A stretch of 64,000 nucleotides of DNA, taken from contig NZ_SMAM01000002.1 of the NCBI RefSeq assembly GCF_004346205.1, positions 1 through 64,000 of the forward strand. Reading direction: 5' to 3'. The DNA is from Bibersteinia trehalosi (GTDB taxonomy: Bacteria > Pseudomonadota > Gammaproteobacteria > Enterobacterales > Pasteurellaceae). Made by a program: the position numbers and the translations under genes. Numbering within the stretch: the stretch's first letter is position 1; every line of letters starts with the position of its first letter. The notes beneath the pieces were generated by a model. It worked only from the letters and a program-made list of their open reading frames with translations. It did not search any database and had not been told where the DNA came from. Positions 1-10,196 of the stretch are shown here, piece by piece.

Positions 1-91
1 TAGATTTACCTTCTGATTTTGCGAGTTCAGAGACCACCACTAAACGTTGGCGTGTTTTACTGAAAATAACGCGGAAACATTGCTTGTTCAT
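1..91 (-). CDS. TpsA-type exoprotein (filamentous haemagglutinin/haemolysin-like), 5' end only
   Basis: The first 30 codons of a gene that runs off the left edge of the window. The start ATG is at 89-91. The translated N-terminus begins MNKQCFRVIFSKTRQR and continues with a VVVSELAKSEGKS-like stretch. This is the extended signal peptide region typical of very large proteins secreted by two-partner and autotransporter pathways. It lies 50 bases behind the TpsB transporter gene on the same strand, the usual B-then-A order. The product should be exported through that TpsB. Whether it is an adhesin, haemolysin or contact-dependent inhibition toxin cannot be told from 30 residues. Confidence 0.8.
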   Translation of the reverse strand, partial: MNKQCFRVIFSKTRQRLVVVSELAKSEGKS

Positions 92-141
92 AGTTTTATA
101 TCCTGTTGTGTTTGTCTATTAAAGCGCTATCCAGCGCAACA

Positions 142-1896
142 TTAAAAATGGTAATTTAAATTAAAGCCTGCGACAGCATCAGATGTTTTAAATCCCTCTG
201 GTTTACGTATTGGTCTGCCCCCAAAAACATCGTAGGAGATACCTTTAAAATAACCCCGTAAACCTAATGCAGTGCCCATTAAATGATGACCGAGCTGATT
301 TTTCGTTGCCCAGCCGGTTACTCGTCCGCCGTCTAATGCGAAGTAGATCTGTTGTCCTAAGCCGTTTAAATTCCAAGCGAGTTCATTTCGCCATAGCCAA
401 CCACGCTCGCCAGAAAGCGTTAATTCACCATCAAAACCACGCACGGTATAACGTCCACCAATACTCAATCTATCTTGTGGGATCAGTGGTGTTTTATTCC
501 ATTGTGCATTCCAACTGGAATTAAATTGCCATGGCTGACTCCCCCACATAAATGGTTTGTTGAAGCTCATTGACGCACTAATAATTTGTGGGCGAGATGT
601 ACCTTCTCCCCATAATTCCTCTGGCGCTTGTAGCTGCCCTCTCGCACCTGTACCTCGTTTATAATTTGCCGAGAATTCTAGTGTGCTGTTTCCCCAGTAT
701 TCTTTATGTGAAAATCCAGCTTCCCAACCCGCCATACGACGTTTTTGTACATCAATTTCAGCTCCATCAATATAGTTCTGTGATTGGCGAGACCAAGCCG
801 AAGCAGAGATTGTTGTTTTACGTACGCTATCACGATAAAGCAAATAAGAAAGCGTTAGCTTATCGTTGGCACTTTCACCGGCATAGATATAGCTGTTTTC
901 AAAAGCACCAAAAACTTCTTGATGATAACGGCTCTGATTATGGGAAAAAGCTAAATTCCAATAGCCAAATGGAATTGCGTAATAAAGCGTGAGATTTTTA
1001 CTCGCTCGCTTACCCTTATCATCTCCCTTTTGTTTGATGCTATGTGTAAATGAGGCGTAAAAAAGATCATTTGCCGACAACAGATTATCAACTGAAAGTG
1101 TTGCCGAACCTTGCCATTTTCCTGTGGATTTTGAACCTGAATCATCTAAACCTACATTTAGGCGAAATGGAAAGGCTTGGGTATAACTGATTTTTAAATC
1201 GCTTTCACCCACTGAAGCCGCTTCATCATCACTCGGTAAAATCTCAATATTCGCTTCTACTGTCGGGACTCGTTTTAAATTTTCTAGCGACTGTTCAATA
1301 TCACGCACATTGAGAATATCGCCCTTAGCAAAGGTAAATGCAGTGAGTGCATTTAATTTAGTAAAACGCGGCGTACTGCCACTATCTGCCACAATGGTAT
1401 TCCGCACTTTGCCTATAATTACCGTTAAAACTAATTTTCCACCGCGTAAATCTTGCTCCTCGGTAACAACCCGAGTAGTGACATAACCTTTCTCAATAAT
1501 ATTATTTTGGACTTGCTTCATTAAAATACCTAAACCTTCACCACCAAAACAGTGCGGTAGCGTTAATTTTAAATCTCGCACGGCTTTATCTAATGCCCAT
1601 TGAAATTGGCTTTTTTGAGTGTTTGAATCGTAATCGATGAGAGAGATGTTATGAATGGGATAACAAGGTGATTCGTTATTTGAAAGGGATAATTGCTGAT
1701 GAGAAGTCTCTAACCTTACCTCAGCTTGATGTTGCAGTTGCGCATGTTGAGCCTGTTGATGCAGCGTTTGCCGTTGTTGTTGACTCGCATCAAGCCGATT
1801 CAGCTCGGGTAAATTTGGCACTTGATTAGCTTGTGAGTAAGTAGAGATAATTGCAAATACAATTGTTGTGTAAAGGCTTTTTGGACGAAGTAGCAT
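142..1896 (-). CDS. Two-partner secretion outer-membrane transporter TpsB (ShlB/FhaC family)
   Basis: A 584-residue outer-membrane pore that recognises and exports the TpsA protein encoded just downstream. A hydrophobic signal peptide covers about residues 8-24. A Gln/His-rich linker of about 35 residues follows. The POTRA domain region starts near Cys78, with a second Cys at 116 (CFGGEGLG), the cysteine pair common in ShlB-type proteins. The C-terminal two thirds has alternating beta-barrel strands and contains VRGFDG at 485-490, the conserved loop-6 motif of the family. The chain ends in Phe (NLNYHF), as expected for an outer-membrane barrel. The length is normal for the family. A Fur-like site lies upstream, which would fit an iron-regulated haemolysin or adhesin, but the substrate is unknown. 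Confidence 0.92.
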   Translation of the reverse strand: MLLRPKSLYTTIVFAIISTYSQANQVPNLPELNRLDASQQQRQTLHQQAQHAQLQHQAEVRLETSHQQLSLSNNESPCYPIHNISLIDYDSNTQKSQFQWALDKAVRDLKLTLPHCFGGEGLGILMKQVQNNIIEKGYVTTRVVTEEQDLRGGKLVLTVIIGKVRNTIVADSGSTPRFTKLNALTAFTFAKGDILNVRDIEQSLENLKRVPTVEANIEILPSDDEAASVGESDLKISYTQAFPFRLNVGLDDSGSKSTGKWQGSATLSVDNLLSANDLFYASFTHSIKQKGDDKGKRASKNLTLYYAIPFGYWNLAFSHNQSRYHQEVFGAFENSYIYAGESANDKLTLSYLLYRDSVRKTTISASAWSRQSQNYIDGAEIDVQKRRMAGWEAGFSHKEYWGNSTLEFSANYKRGTGARGQLQAPEELWGEGTSRPQIISASMSFNKPFMWGSQPWQFNSSWNAQWNKTPLIPQDRLSIGGRYTVRGFDGELTLSGERGWLWRNELAWNLNGLGQQIYFALDGGRVTGWATKNQLGHHLMGTALGLRGYFKGISYDVFGGRPIRKPEGFKTSDAVAGFNLNYHF

Positions 1897-1942
1897 ATTT
1901 TTACTTAATTAAGTTAGCTGATATTTCGATTCTACGTTATAA

Positions 1943-1955
1943 GAGAATTATTATC
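1943..1955. promoter_or_regulatory. Candidate Fur box upstream of tpsB
   Basis: On the minus strand the sequence reads GATAATAATTCTC, a 6-1-6 inverted repeat with one mismatch between arms, resembling the Fur core GATAAT-N-ATTATC. It sits about 47-60 bases upstream of the tpsB start. Surrounding DNA is very AT-rich, so a chance match is quite possible. Confidence 0.35.
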
Positions 1956-2059
1956 AAATAGCTTTTTAATTAATTAAAAATATATTTCCAATATACATAA
2001 CAAAAACATATCAATTAAGATAATTAATATGTTTTTTATTACATAAATATTTTGAAACT

Positions 2060-2097
2060 ATGCTGGGGTTTATTGATAATTTATAAACCCCCAGCAT
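2060..2097 (-). terminator. Hairpin terminator after maeB
   Basis: An inverted repeat with arms ATGCTGGGGTTTAT and ATAAACCCCCAGCAT (one bulged C) lies eight bases past the maeB stop. No long T run follows on the minus strand, so termination strength is uncertain. Confidence 0.6.
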
Positions 2098-2105
2098 TGA
2101 GCTGA

Positions 2106-4379
2106 TTAAGCTTCAGTTTGAGCTTTTACTGCGGCAAATGCCACCATATTGATAATACGGCGAACCGATGCTGCTGGCGTTAAGATATGTGCAGATTTAT
2201 TCACCCCCATTAAGATAGGACCAACCGTTACTGCTGTAGTTGTCGCTCTCAGCAAGTTATAGCTGATGCGGGCAGATTCTACATTTGGCATCACTAATAA
2301 ATTTGCCGTGCCTTTTAAGGTTGTTTCTGGCATATGCGCCAAACGTAGCTCTTCATTTAAAGCTAAGTCACCATGCATTTCACCATCAATCATTAAAGCA
2401 GGATCGCGCTCTCTCACAATGGCTAAGGCTTCACGCATTTTTGGCGCACCCAATTGGTTGTTAGAACCAAAGTTTGAGTGAGAAACGTATGCTACACGAG
2501 GTTCAATACCAAAACGCTTCATCTCTTCTGCTGCCATTAAAGTGATCTCAGCTAACTCGTCTGCATTAGGTTCAGCATTCACGTAGGTATCCGTCATAAA
2601 AACGTTACCGGTTGGTAAAACCAAACTATTTAACGCCGCTGGTACTTTCACACCTGCTTTTACACCAATCACATCTTTAATTGCTTCTAAATGGCGACTA
2701 TATGAACCAAACAAACCACATACCATGCCGTCTGCATACCCCATCTCAACCAATAATGAACCGATTACACTGGTATTTGACGTTGTAACGCGTTTAGCAA
2801 TTGCTTCAGTAATACCTCGACGACTCATTAATGCATGATAGCGTTTCCAGAGTTGTTCATGACGTTCATCACTTTCGTTATTGACGATCTCAAAGTCTTT
2901 GCCTGCTTGAATATGTAAGCCCAGTTTTTTAATTTTTGCTTCAATAATCGCAGGACGACCGATCAGAATTGGATAAGCTAATTCCATTGACACAATTTCT
3001 TGTGTTGCATGTAATACTTTTGTTTCTTCCCCTTCTGCTAAGACAATGCGTTTTTTATCCGCTTTCGCTTGGCTGAAGATTGGTTTCATAAACAGATTAG
3101 TCTTATAAACAAATTGAGAGAGTTTTTCGATATAAGCATCCCAATCTGTAATTGGACGAGTCGCAACCCCTGATTCCATTGCAGCTTTAGCAACGGCTGG
3201 CGCAATGCGAACAATCAAACGCGGATCAAATGGACGAGGAATAATGTAGTCTGCTCCAAAGGTCGCCCCTTCACCACCGTAAGCAGAAGTTACGACCTCA
3301 TTTTGCTCTGCCAATGCCAAATCAGCAATCGCATATACCGCAGCCATTTTCATTTCTTCGTTAATTGTTGTTGCTCCAACATCTAGTGCACCACGGAAAA
3401 TGAATGGGAAACAGAGTACGTTATTAACTTGGTTTGGATAATCTGAACGACCTGTACACACAATCGCATCAGGACGAGCAGCTTTTGCTTCTGGTGGGGT
3501 AATTTCAGGATTTGGGTTCGCAAGAGCAAGAATTATTGGGTGAGCAGCCATCGAGCGCACCATATCTTGTGTTAATGCACCTGCGGCTGAACAGCCAAGG
3601 AAAATATCTGCATTTGGCATAGCATCAGCAAGAGTACGCCAGCCATTATCGTTAATCGCATATAATTTTTTGGTATCGTCCATGCGATCATCACGATCTT
3701 TATAAATCACACCTTTTGAGTCACATACAACGATATTTTCACGTTTCATACCAAGAGAAACAAGCAAATTCAAACATGCGATAGATGCAGCTCCTGCACC
3801 AGATGCGACTAAGCGTACATCTTCGATTTTTTTATCAACAATACGTAATGCATTAATGACTGCAGCAGCACTGATAATTGCTGTTCCATGTTGATCATCA
3901 TGGAATACAGGAATATTCATACGCTCACGTAATTTTTGTTCAATATAAAAACATTCTGGTGCTTTAATATCTTCCAGATTAATTCCGCCAAAAGTAGGCT
4001 CTAATGAGGCAATAATCTCCACCAATTTTTCTGGATCACGTTCATTAATTTCGATATCAAATACATCAATACCTGCAAATTTCTTAAATAGAACGCCTTT
4101 TCCTTCCATAACAGGTTTACCTGCCAATGCACCAATATTGCCTAAGCCTAATACGGCTGTACCGTTAGAAATAACGGCGACCAAGTTGCCTTTTGCTGTA
4201 TAACGGTAAGCTGCTGAAGGATCTTTTTCAATTTCTAAGCAAGGTTCAGCAACACCTGGAGAATAAGCTAAGGCAAGGTCTCGCTGTGTCGCAAGAGATT
4301 TGGTTGGGGTAACTTCAATTTTGCCTGGTTTCGGAAATTCATGAAAATCCAGAGCGGCTTGGCGAAGAGTCTCGTCCAT
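2106..4379 (-). CDS. maeB: NADP-dependent malic enzyme with phosphotransacetylase-like domain
   Basis: Oxidative decarboxylation of malate to pyruvate, yielding NADPH and CO2, in the cytoplasm. At 757 residues it matches the E. coli MaeB length (about 759). Order of parts: N-terminal malic domain ([40 protein letters not shown]), NAD(P)-binding domain ([26 protein letters not shown]), then a C-terminal phosphotransacetylase-like regulatory domain from about residue 420. The ATG at 4377-4379 was chosen because AAGGATA precedes it at good spacing and the product then starts [16 protein letters not shown] like E. coli. An upstream in-frame ATG would add 16 unlikely residues. The gene is monocistronic and divergent from ilvIH. 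Confidence 0.96.
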   Translation of the reverse strand: MDETLRQAALDFHEFPKPGKIEVTPTKSLATQRDLALAYSPGVAEPCLEIEKDPSAAYRYTAKGNLVAVISNGTAVLGLGNIGALAGKPVMEGKGVLFKKFAGIDVFDIEINERDPEKLVEIIASLEPTFGGINLEDIKAPECFYIEQKLRERMNIPVFHDDQHGTAIISAAAVINALRIVDKKIEDVRLVASGAGAASIACLNLLVSLGMKRENIVVCDSKGVIYKDRDDRMDDTKKLYAINDNGWRTLADAMPNADIFLGCSAAGALTQDMVRSMAAHPIILALANPNPEITPPEAKAARPDAIVCTGRSDYPNQVNNVLCFPFIFRGALDVGATTINEEMKMAAVYAIADLALAEQNEVVTSAYGGEGATFGADYIIPRPFDPRLIVRIAPAVAKAAMESGVATRPITDWDAYIEKLSQFVYKTNLFMKPIFSQAKADKKRIVLAEGEETKVLHATQEIVSMELAYPILIGRPAIIEAKIKKLGLHIQAGKDFEIVNNESDERHEQLWKRYHALMSRRGITEAIAKRVTTSNTSVIGSLLVEMGYADGMVCGLFGSYSRHLEAIKDVIGVKAGVKVPAALNSLVLPTGNVFMTDTYVNAEPNADELAEITLMAAEEMKRFGIEPRVAYVSHSNFGSNNQLGAPKMREALAIVRERDPALMIDGEMHGDLALNEELRLAHMPETTLKGTANLLVMPNVESARISYNLLRATTTAVTVGPILMGVNKSAHILTPAASVRRIINMVAFAAVKAQTEA

Positions 4380-4757
4380 AGGTATATCCTTCTTTGTAAG
4401 TGAAAAATCTTGAGGCATTCTACTCAAATTTATTCGGAAAGAATATGACTTTGATCTAATTTTTTAACAATTTTTTAAAAAAGTTGTTATCGTTCCCATT
4501 TGTATAAAAAAACAACGCTTGTGTATTTTTTATTTAATTTTACATATTTTATAAAATTTGGTTTTTAACTCTGCGAAAGCTATTATTTACCAATTTTATT
4601 TTATAAAAATCTAAAATTTAAAGATTTTTAGATTTTCAAACTATATACATGTTATCAAATTGTTACAAAAATAGACTAGACAAGTGCTATTTTTAAGCGC
4701 AGAATCCAAAACATTCATTTTTATTAGGGGCCTCCCTATCTAGTTGTTGGAGAATTT
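4380..4757. other. Intergenic region between maeB and ilvI
   Basis: This 378-base AT-rich stretch separates divergent genes and must hold both promoters, but no convincing -35/-10 pair stands out. It contains an inverted repeat with 11-base arms, AAAATCTAAAA at 4606-4616 and TTTTAGATTTT at 4626-4636. Near ilvI there is a short GC-rich patch, AGGGGCCTCCCT, around 4727-4738. No leader-peptide gene rich in Leu, Ile or Val was recognised. The ilvI ribosome site is GGAG at about 4750. Confidence 0.5.
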
Positions 4758-6479
4758 ATGAAAAAACTTTCTGGTGCAGAAATGATCGTACAATCCCTGC
4801 GCGATGAGGGCGTAGAGTATCTTTTTGGTTATCCTGGTGGCTCAGTTCTAGATATTTATGATGCCATTCATACCCTTGGTGGTATTGAACATGTGCTTAC
4901 ACGCCATGAACAGGCTGCTGTACATATGGCTGATGGCTATGCTCGTTCTACAGGTAAAGTGGGTTGTGTGCTTGTAACTTCAGGCCCTGGTGCGACCAAT
5001 GCCATTACAGGTATAGCTACCGCTTATGCCGATTCAATTCCGCTAGTCATTTTTTCCGGTCAAGTACCATCAAATTTAATCGGTACTGATGCATTCCAAG
5101 AATGCGATATGATTGGTATTTCTCGTCCTGTGGTAAAGCATAGCTTTCTCATTAAAAATCCCGCAGAGATTCCAGAAATTATCAAAAAGGCATTTTATAT
5201 CGCCTCGACAGGGAGACCCGGCCCTGTTGTTATTGATGTGCCAAAAGATATGGTTAATCCTGCAAATAAATTTCCTTATGAATATCCCGCATCTGTGGCA
5301 ATGCGCTCTTATAATCCAACAACTGAAGGACATAAAGGGCAAATCAAACGCGCATTAAAAGCGATTACTGTTGCCAAAAAACCGGTTCTCTTTGTTGGTG
5401 GGGGCGTCATCATTTCTGAAGCAGCCGAAGAAGTAACCGCTTTCGCTCAAAAATTAAACCTTCCTGTCACAAGCTCGCTCATGGGTTTAGGCGCATATCC
5501 AAGTACAGATAGACAGTTTTTAGGCATGCTAGGAATGCATGGTACTTATGAAGCCAATAATGCAATGCATGAGAGTGATTTAATTTTAGGTATTGGTGTC
5601 CGTTTTGATGATCGTACTACTAATAATCTTGCAAAATACTGCCCAAACGCGAAAGTGATTCATATTGATATCGATCCAGCATCAATTTCTAAAACTGTAC
5701 CGGCCTATATTCCTATTGTTGGCAATGCAAAAAATGTCTTAGAAGAGTTTTTAAGCCTACTTGATGATGAAAATTTAGCAAAAAGTCAAAGTGATTTAAG
5801 CGCTTGGTGGGAGCAAATTAATAGCTGGAAAGCGAAAAAATGTTTGGATTTTGAACAAGGTGATGTGATAAAACCACAAGATGTTATTCGTACGGTTTAT
5901 AAATTAACTCAAGGCGATGCTTATGTTGCTTCTGATGTTGGCCAGCACCAAATGTTTGCTGCGTTACACTATCCTTTTGATAAACCTCGCCGTTGGATCA
6001 ATTCTGGGGGCGCAGGAACGATGGGCTTTGGCTTACCTGCGGCAATCGGGGTAAAACTAGCACATCCTGATGCGACTGTTGTTTGTATTACTGGCGATGG
6101 CAGTATCCAAATGAATATCCAAGAACTTTCTACTGCAAGTCAATATGATACGCCTGTTGTGATCGTCAGTTTAAATAACCGCTTCTTGGGAATGGTAAAA
6201 CAATGGCAAGATCTGATTTACCAAGGGCGACACTCTCAGTCTTACATGAATTCGTTACCTGATTTCGTTAAACTTGCGGAAGCTTATGGGCATGTTGGAA
6301 TTCAAATAGACCACCCTTCGGAGCTAGAAGAAAAATTACAGCAAGCATTTGCAATCAAAGACAAATTAGTATTTGTTGATATTCGAGTAGATGAAACCGA
6401 GCACGTTTACCCAATGCAAGTACGTGGTGGAGCAATGAAAGATATGATGTTAAGCAAAACGGAGCGAACAGATGCGTAG
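4758..6479 (+). CDS. ilvI: Acetolactate synthase large (catalytic) subunit
   Basis: Condenses two pyruvates (or pyruvate and 2-oxobutyrate) in the first common step of valine, leucine and isoleucine synthesis. Thiamine diphosphate, Mg and FAD dependent. At 573 residues it has the usual length. Glu51 in RHEQAA is the expected catalytic glutamate. GDGS at 446-449, followed about 27 residues later by NN, is the thiamine-diphosphate motif. Overall it most resembles isozyme III (IlvI). It overlaps the small-subunit gene by 8 bases, so the two are translated together. Confidence 0.96.
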   Translation: MKKLSGAEMIVQSLRDEGVEYLFGYPGGSVLDIYDAIHTLGGIEHVLTRHEQAAVHMADGYARSTGKVGCVLVTSGPGATNAITGIATAYADSIPLVIFSGQVPSNLIGTDAFQECDMIGISRPVVKHSFLIKNPAEIPEIIKKAFYIASTGRPGPVVIDVPKDMVNPANKFPYEYPASVAMRSYNPTTEGHKGQIKRALKAITVAKKPVLFVGGGVIISEAAEEVTAFAQKLNLPVTSSLMGLGAYPSTDRQFLGMLGMHGTYEANNAMHESDLILGIGVRFDDRTTNNLAKYCPNAKVIHIDIDPASISKTVPAYIPIVGNAKNVLEEFLSLLDDENLAKSQSDLSAWWEQINSWKAKKCLDFEQGDVIKPQDVIRTVYKLTQGDAYVASDVGQHQMFAALHYPFDKPRRWINSGGAGTMGFGLPAAIGVKLAHPDATVVCITGDGSIQMNIQELSTASQYDTPVVIVSLNNRFLGMVKQWQDLIYQGRHSQSYMNSLPDFVKLAEAYGHVGIQIDHPSELEEKLQQAFAIKDKLVFVDIRVDETEHVYPMQVRGGAMKDMMLSKTERTDA

Positions 6480-6963
6480 AACATTATCAGTATTATTAGA
6501 AAATGAATCAGGGGCATTATCCCGTGTGATCGGGCTTTTTTCTCAACGTGGCTTTAATATTGAGAGTTTAACTGTTGCACCAACGGAAGATCCAAGCCTT
6601 TCACGCATGACGATTGTTGCGCAAGGTGATAGCCAAGTACTAGAGCAAATTGAAAAGCAGTTACACAAGCTTATTGATGTGTTTAAAGTGATTAACTTAA
6701 GTGAATTTGAACATGTTGAGCGAGAGGTATTGTTAATTAAAGTGCGCGCAGTAGGCGGCTCTCGTGACGAGCTTAAACGTATGGCTGATATTTTTCGCGG
6801 TCAAATTGTGGATATTACGCCAAAGCAATATACGATTCAGCTTTCCGGCTCAAGTGAGAAAATCAATGCTTTCATTGAAGCCGTCACACAAGAAACCACG
6901 ATTATTGAAATGGTGCGCTCAGGCGTAATCAGTCTATCCCGCGGTGAAAAAAATAATCTCTAA
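6472..6963 (+). CDS. ilvH: Acetolactate synthase small (regulatory) subunit
   Basis: 163 residues, the usual IlvH length. The N-terminal ACT domain ([17 protein letters not shown], then GFNIESL) binds valine for feedback inhibition. The C-terminal half is the ALS_ss_C domain. The start ATG at 6472 lies inside the end of ilvI, with GGAG just upstream in the ilvI coding sequence. A strong terminator 19 bases past the stop closes the two-gene operon. Confidence 0.96.
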   Translation: MRRTLSVLLENESGALSRVIGLFSQRGFNIESLTVAPTEDPSLSRMTIVAQGDSQVLEQIEKQLHKLIDVFKVINLSEFEHVEREVLLIKVRAVGGSRDELKRMADIFRGQIVDITPKQYTIQLSGSSEKINAFIEAVTQETTIIEMVRSGVISLSRGEKNNL

Positions 6964-6982
6964 TTCTGGCACATAAAGAGAA

Positions 6983-7026
6983 AAATCTGCACTTTAAGCT
7001 ATTTCTATAAAGTGCAGATTTTATTA
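6983..7026 (+). terminator. Rho-independent terminator after ilvIH
   Basis: Perfect 14-base arms, AAATCTGCACTTTA (6983-6996) and TAAAGTGCAGATTT (7008-7021), with an 11-base loop, then a T-rich tail. Confidence 0.85.
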
Positions 7027-7029
7027 TAT

Positions 7030-7038
7030 ACAAGCGGT
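7030..7038 (+). repeat. DNA uptake signal sequence (ACAAGCGGT type)
   Basis: Exact ACAAGCGGTC core in the ilvH-DUF5672 intergenic region. The AT-rich flank gattt follows at the expected position. Confidence 0.8.
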
Positions 7039-7164
7039 CGGATTTGCCTATTTTTTTGCAATTTGGGGGTAGTGGACAAAATTAAGAGACCACTTTCAGC
7101 GGTTTTTTATTTCATCAACACATCCGCAAAATAAGCCTAGTCTAATTCTCTATCTTGTATGATT

Positions 7165-8079
7165 TCATCTCTTTTTAAGATAACAGCTTTGCCCATTAAA
7201 AGAGACTTCTGGCGGTATATAGACTTCCATTCCCTGTTCAACAAGAATAAAAATACGACCGTTTCTGATTAATTCTTCCATTGAAGAAAATTGATGATGT
7301 AAAACCGTGACTTGATTTAACCCTGTTATTTTCAAGGATGATGAAAAATGGCAGCCTAAAATTCGCATTACATTCGTTTTTTCCAAGACTTGAAGCATAA
7401 GATGCTGGAAACCGAATAAGGCAGCCAAATGAGGGGGCGCAAATTTAAAGCCTAATTCGCTTAATTGCTTATGTCGTTGTAAAAAATAAACATCTTCATA
7501 ATGCTGATGAGTACTTTCCGTCCATTTAAATTCAAATGGTAAAGATTGAATATATTCCGGTGGCTGCACATTAAAGCCTAATTGATATTTCCGCGCGGCT
7601 TCCAAGAGTTTTTTGCTACGCAATGAGAAACCACCATTTTGGTGTCCAATCATGCCATCAGGAATATCAAATTTATGTTTTTCCCAAAATGCATCACGAT
7701 ATGTTTTCCCCTTTTCATCAACAAGAATCATTAAAGGGGAACCAATATAATCATATTGAAAAAACTCATCACGCCAATTATTGCCATTTAATACCCAACC
7801 ATCTTCTTGCACAATAAGCACATGGCTAGTTTCAATAAATTGCGCCAAAGAATAAACCATAAACAGACTATATTCTAAATAGCCAAATGGCTTACAAGCA
7901 ATATGTTGAATATTATCAAAAAAGTGTTCTGGCTTTTCTGGGCTAATTAACAAACAACGCAACCGTTCCGCAGGAAGTTGCTTTTGTAATTCTAAATAGC
8001 TACGTTGAATAGCATACACAGAGTTTTGAGCATAGGCTTGCATGCCAGTAACCGCTACAATCGTAATGCTATTCAACAT
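7165..8079 (-). CDS. DUF5672 family protein, putative glycosyltransferase
   Basis: 304 residues with no signal peptide. The sequence has the marks of the DUF5672 family as I remember it: VQEDGWVLNGNNW, FFQYDYIGSPL and HQNGGFSLRSKKLLE. These have the look of a GT-A-like nucleotide-sugar transferase (acidic EDG patch, then an NGGFSLR segment), but the function is not established. The ATG at 8077-8079 is preferred because AAAGGAG lies at good spacing and places the gene 10 bases behind the cysS stop. The longer reading begins inside cysS. It is co-oriented with cysS and may be transcribed with it. A role in surface glycan synthesis is a guess. Confidence 0.75.
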   Translation of the reverse strand: MLNSITIVAVTGMQAYAQNSVYAIQRSYLELQKQLPAERLRCLLISPEKPEHFFDNIQHIACKPFGYLEYSLFMVYSLAQFIETSHVLIVQEDGWVLNGNNWRDEFFQYDYIGSPLMILVDEKGKTYRDAFWEKHKFDIPDGMIGHQNGGFSLRSKKLLEAARKYQLGFNVQPPEYIQSLPFEFKWTESTHQHYEDVYFLQRHKQLSELGFKFAPPHLAALFGFQHLMLQVLEKTNVMRILGCHFSSSLKITGLNQVTVLHHQFSSMEELIRNGRIFILVEQGMEVYIPPEVSFNGQSCYLKKR

Positions 8080-8089
8080 ATTTGCTCCT

Positions 8090-9475
8090 TTATGCTCTAC
8101 GCCACGTTGTGCCATTTGCACCATCTTCTAGCACTATTCCCATTGCAGTGAGTTTATTACGTGCTTCATCCGCTACCGCCCAATTTTTTGTCGCTCGAGC
8201 ATCATTACGCTGTTTAATTAAAGCTTCTATTTCCGCTATTTCATCATCGTTGCTGTTTGAGCCACCTTGTAAGAAGGTTTCAGGATCTTGCTCCAACAAA
8301 CCTAATACTCCAGCTAATTCTTTTAAGCGAGCAGCAAGTTGATTGGCGTGCAATGGATTCTCAGTTTTCAATTTATTCAGTTCTCGAGCCATTTCAAATA
8401 ACACCGCTAATGCGCCTGGGGTGTTAAAATCGTCGTCCATTGCATCTTTGAAATTTGCAATATATTGCTCAAAACCGACCGCTTGTTCCACGAGTTCGCA
8501 ACCACGCAAGGCAGTGTATAAACGTTCTAATGCTTTACGTGCTAAACCGATATTCTCTTCACTGTAATCTAATAAGCTACGGTATTGTGCCGTTAAGAAG
8601 AAATAACGCACGCTTTCGCTATCATATTTATTCAAAATATCACGGATAGTGAAGAAATTATTGAGCGATTTTGACATTTTCTCTTCATCAATCGTAAGCA
8701 TACCGGTATGTAGCCAATAATTAACATAATCACCATGATTCGCACAGCATGATTGTGCGATTTCATTTTCATGGTGTGGGAACATTAAATCCGAGCCACC
8801 ACCGTGAATATCAAAATGATTGCCAAGTTCTTTGCTGTTCATTGCTGAACATTCAATATGCCAACCAGGGCGACCTTTGCCCCACGGACTATCCCAGCTT
8901 GGCTCGTTCGGTTTAGACATTTTCCACAACACAAAATCCATCGGATTGCGTTTTACTGATTTAATCTCAACCCTTGCTCCTGCTTGCAATTGATCCAAAT
9001 CTTGTCGGGATAGCGCACCATATTTAGGAAAAGATGGCACACTAAACATAACATCACCATCATCCGCCACATAAGCGTTACCGTTATCAATCAAGCGTTG
9101 CACCATTGCAATAATTTCAGCGATATGTTGGGTAGCTCGAGGCTCAACATCAGGGCGAAGAATATTTAATGCATCAAAATCTTTATGCATTTCTGCGATC
9201 ATTCGTGCTACAAGCTGATCGCAGGTTTCATTATTTTCTGCGGCACGTTTAATAATTTTATCGTCCACATCGGTAATATTTCGCACATAGCGCAAGTTAT
9301 AACCGCTATATCGCAAATAGCGCGCAATGACATCAAAAGAGACAAAAGTTCTACCATGTCCAAAATGGCAAAGATCGTAAACTGTCACACCACAAACATA
9401 CATTCCCACTTGATTGGGATTAATCGGTTTAAATACTTCTTTTTCTCTTTTTAAAGAATTATAAATTTTTAACAT
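8090..9475 (-). CDS. cysS: Cysteine--tRNA ligase
   Basis: Charges tRNA-Cys with cysteine. Monomeric class I synthetase of 461 residues, the same as E. coli. The HIGH-type motif is HFGH at 37-40 and the KMSKS loop is at 266-270. The four zinc ligands that select cysteine are all present: Cys28, Cys209, His234 and Glu238. The [12 protein letters not shown] and [12 protein letters not shown] segments are typical. It is divergent from ppiB. The cognate tRNA-Cys gene is elsewhere in the window (34185-34258). Confidence 0.97.
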   Translation of the reverse strand: MLKIYNSLKREKEVFKPINPNQVGMYVCGVTVYDLCHFGHGRTFVSFDVIARYLRYSGYNLRYVRNITDVDDKIIKRAAENNETCDQLVARMIAEMHKDFDALNILRPDVEPRATQHIAEIIAMVQRLIDNGNAYVADDGDVMFSVPSFPKYGALSRQDLDQLQAGARVEIKSVKRNPMDFVLWKMSKPNEPSWDSPWGKGRPGWHIECSAMNSKELGNHFDIHGGGSDLMFPHHENEIAQSCCANHGDYVNYWLHTGMLTIDEEKMSKSLNNFFTIRDILNKYDSESVRYFFLTAQYRSLLDYSEENIGLARKALERLYTALRGCELVEQAVGFEQYIANFKDAMDDDFNTPGALAVLFEMARELNKLKTENPLHANQLAARLKELAGVLGLLEQDPETFLQGGSNSNDDEIAEIEALIKQRNDARATKNWAVADEARNKLTAMGIVLEDGANGTTWRRA

Positions 9476-9526
9476 AATAGAAACCTTATTAACTCTTCAT
9501 TCAAATACACATATTAAGTATAGCCG

Positions 9527-9535
9527 ACAAGCGGT
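9527..9535 (+). repeat. DNA uptake signal sequence
   Basis: Exact ACAAGCGGT between the divergent cysS and ppiB genes, followed by ttattttt as in extended sites. Confidence 0.75.
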
Positions 9536-9621
9536 TTATTTTTGAGAAAATTTTGCAATTTCAGCAAAACTTTTTAATAATATGCGCCTAACTTTCCTAT
9601 CTGGATATAAAGGACAATAAA

Positions 9622-10131
9622 ATGATTACATTACATACCAATTATGGCGATATTAAAATCGAATTAGATTTTGACAAAGCACCTATTACGGCAAAAAACT
9701 TTGAGGATTATTGTAAAGAAGGTTTTTATAACGGCACAATTTTCCATCGCGTCATTGATGGTTTTATGATTCAAGGTGGTGGAATGGAACCAGGTATGAA
9801 AGAAAAACCAACCAAAGCGCCTATTCAAAATGAAGCAAATAACCGTTTAAGCAACTTACGTGGAACACTTGCTATGGCTCGGACAATGGAGCCTCACTCT
9901 GCCTCTTCACAATTTTTTATCAATGTCGCAGATAATACATTCCTCGATTACCGTTCAAAAGAAATGTATGGTAAAGAGGTTGTGCAGGAATGGGGCTATG
10001 CGGTATTTGGTAAAGTTGTTGAAGGCATGGATGTCGTAGACAAAATTAAAGGTGTAAAAACAGGTAATCACGGTTTTCATGCGGATGTACCAAATGAAGA
10101 TGTCATTATTAATAATGTCACTATAGACTAA
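9622..10131 (+). CDS. ppiB: Peptidyl-prolyl cis-trans isomerase B (cyclophilin)
   Basis: 169-residue cytoplasmic cyclophilin that speeds proline isomerisation during folding. It has no signal peptide, which separates it from PpiA. Catalytic and binding segments are visible: [14 protein letters not shown] (catalytic Arg), [17 protein letters not shown] and the [14 protein letters not shown] end. AAAGGA precedes the ATG at good spacing. Single gene followed by its own terminator. Confidence 0.96.
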   Translation: MITLHTNYGDIKIELDFDKAPITAKNFEDYCKEGFYNGTIFHRVIDGFMIQGGGMEPGMKEKPTKAPIQNEANNRLSNLRGTLAMARTMEPHSASSQFFINVADNTFLDYRSKEMYGKEVVQEWGYAVFGKVVEGMDVVDKIKGVKTGNHGFHADVPNEDVIINNVTID

Positions 10132-10141
10132 ATTTTTTCCT

Positions 10142-10168
10142 AAGGCTGAATATATTTCAGCCTTTTTT
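10142..10168 (+). terminator. Rho-independent terminator after ppiB
   Basis: Arms AAGGCTGAA (10142-10150) and TTCAGCCTT (10156-10164) with a 5-base loop, followed by TTTT. Confidence 0.85.
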
Positions 10169-10196
10169 CTCATATAAAGCTAACAAGGAGCATGCT

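Noticed and set aside
588-992. 134-codon open frame opposite tpsB
   Set aside because: Antisense to the TpsB barrel, no ribosome site, no recognisable protein.
4380-4427. Longer N-terminus for MaeB starting at 4427
   Set aside because: The extra 16 residues are not shared with E. coli MaeB, and the ribosome site sits before the inner ATG.
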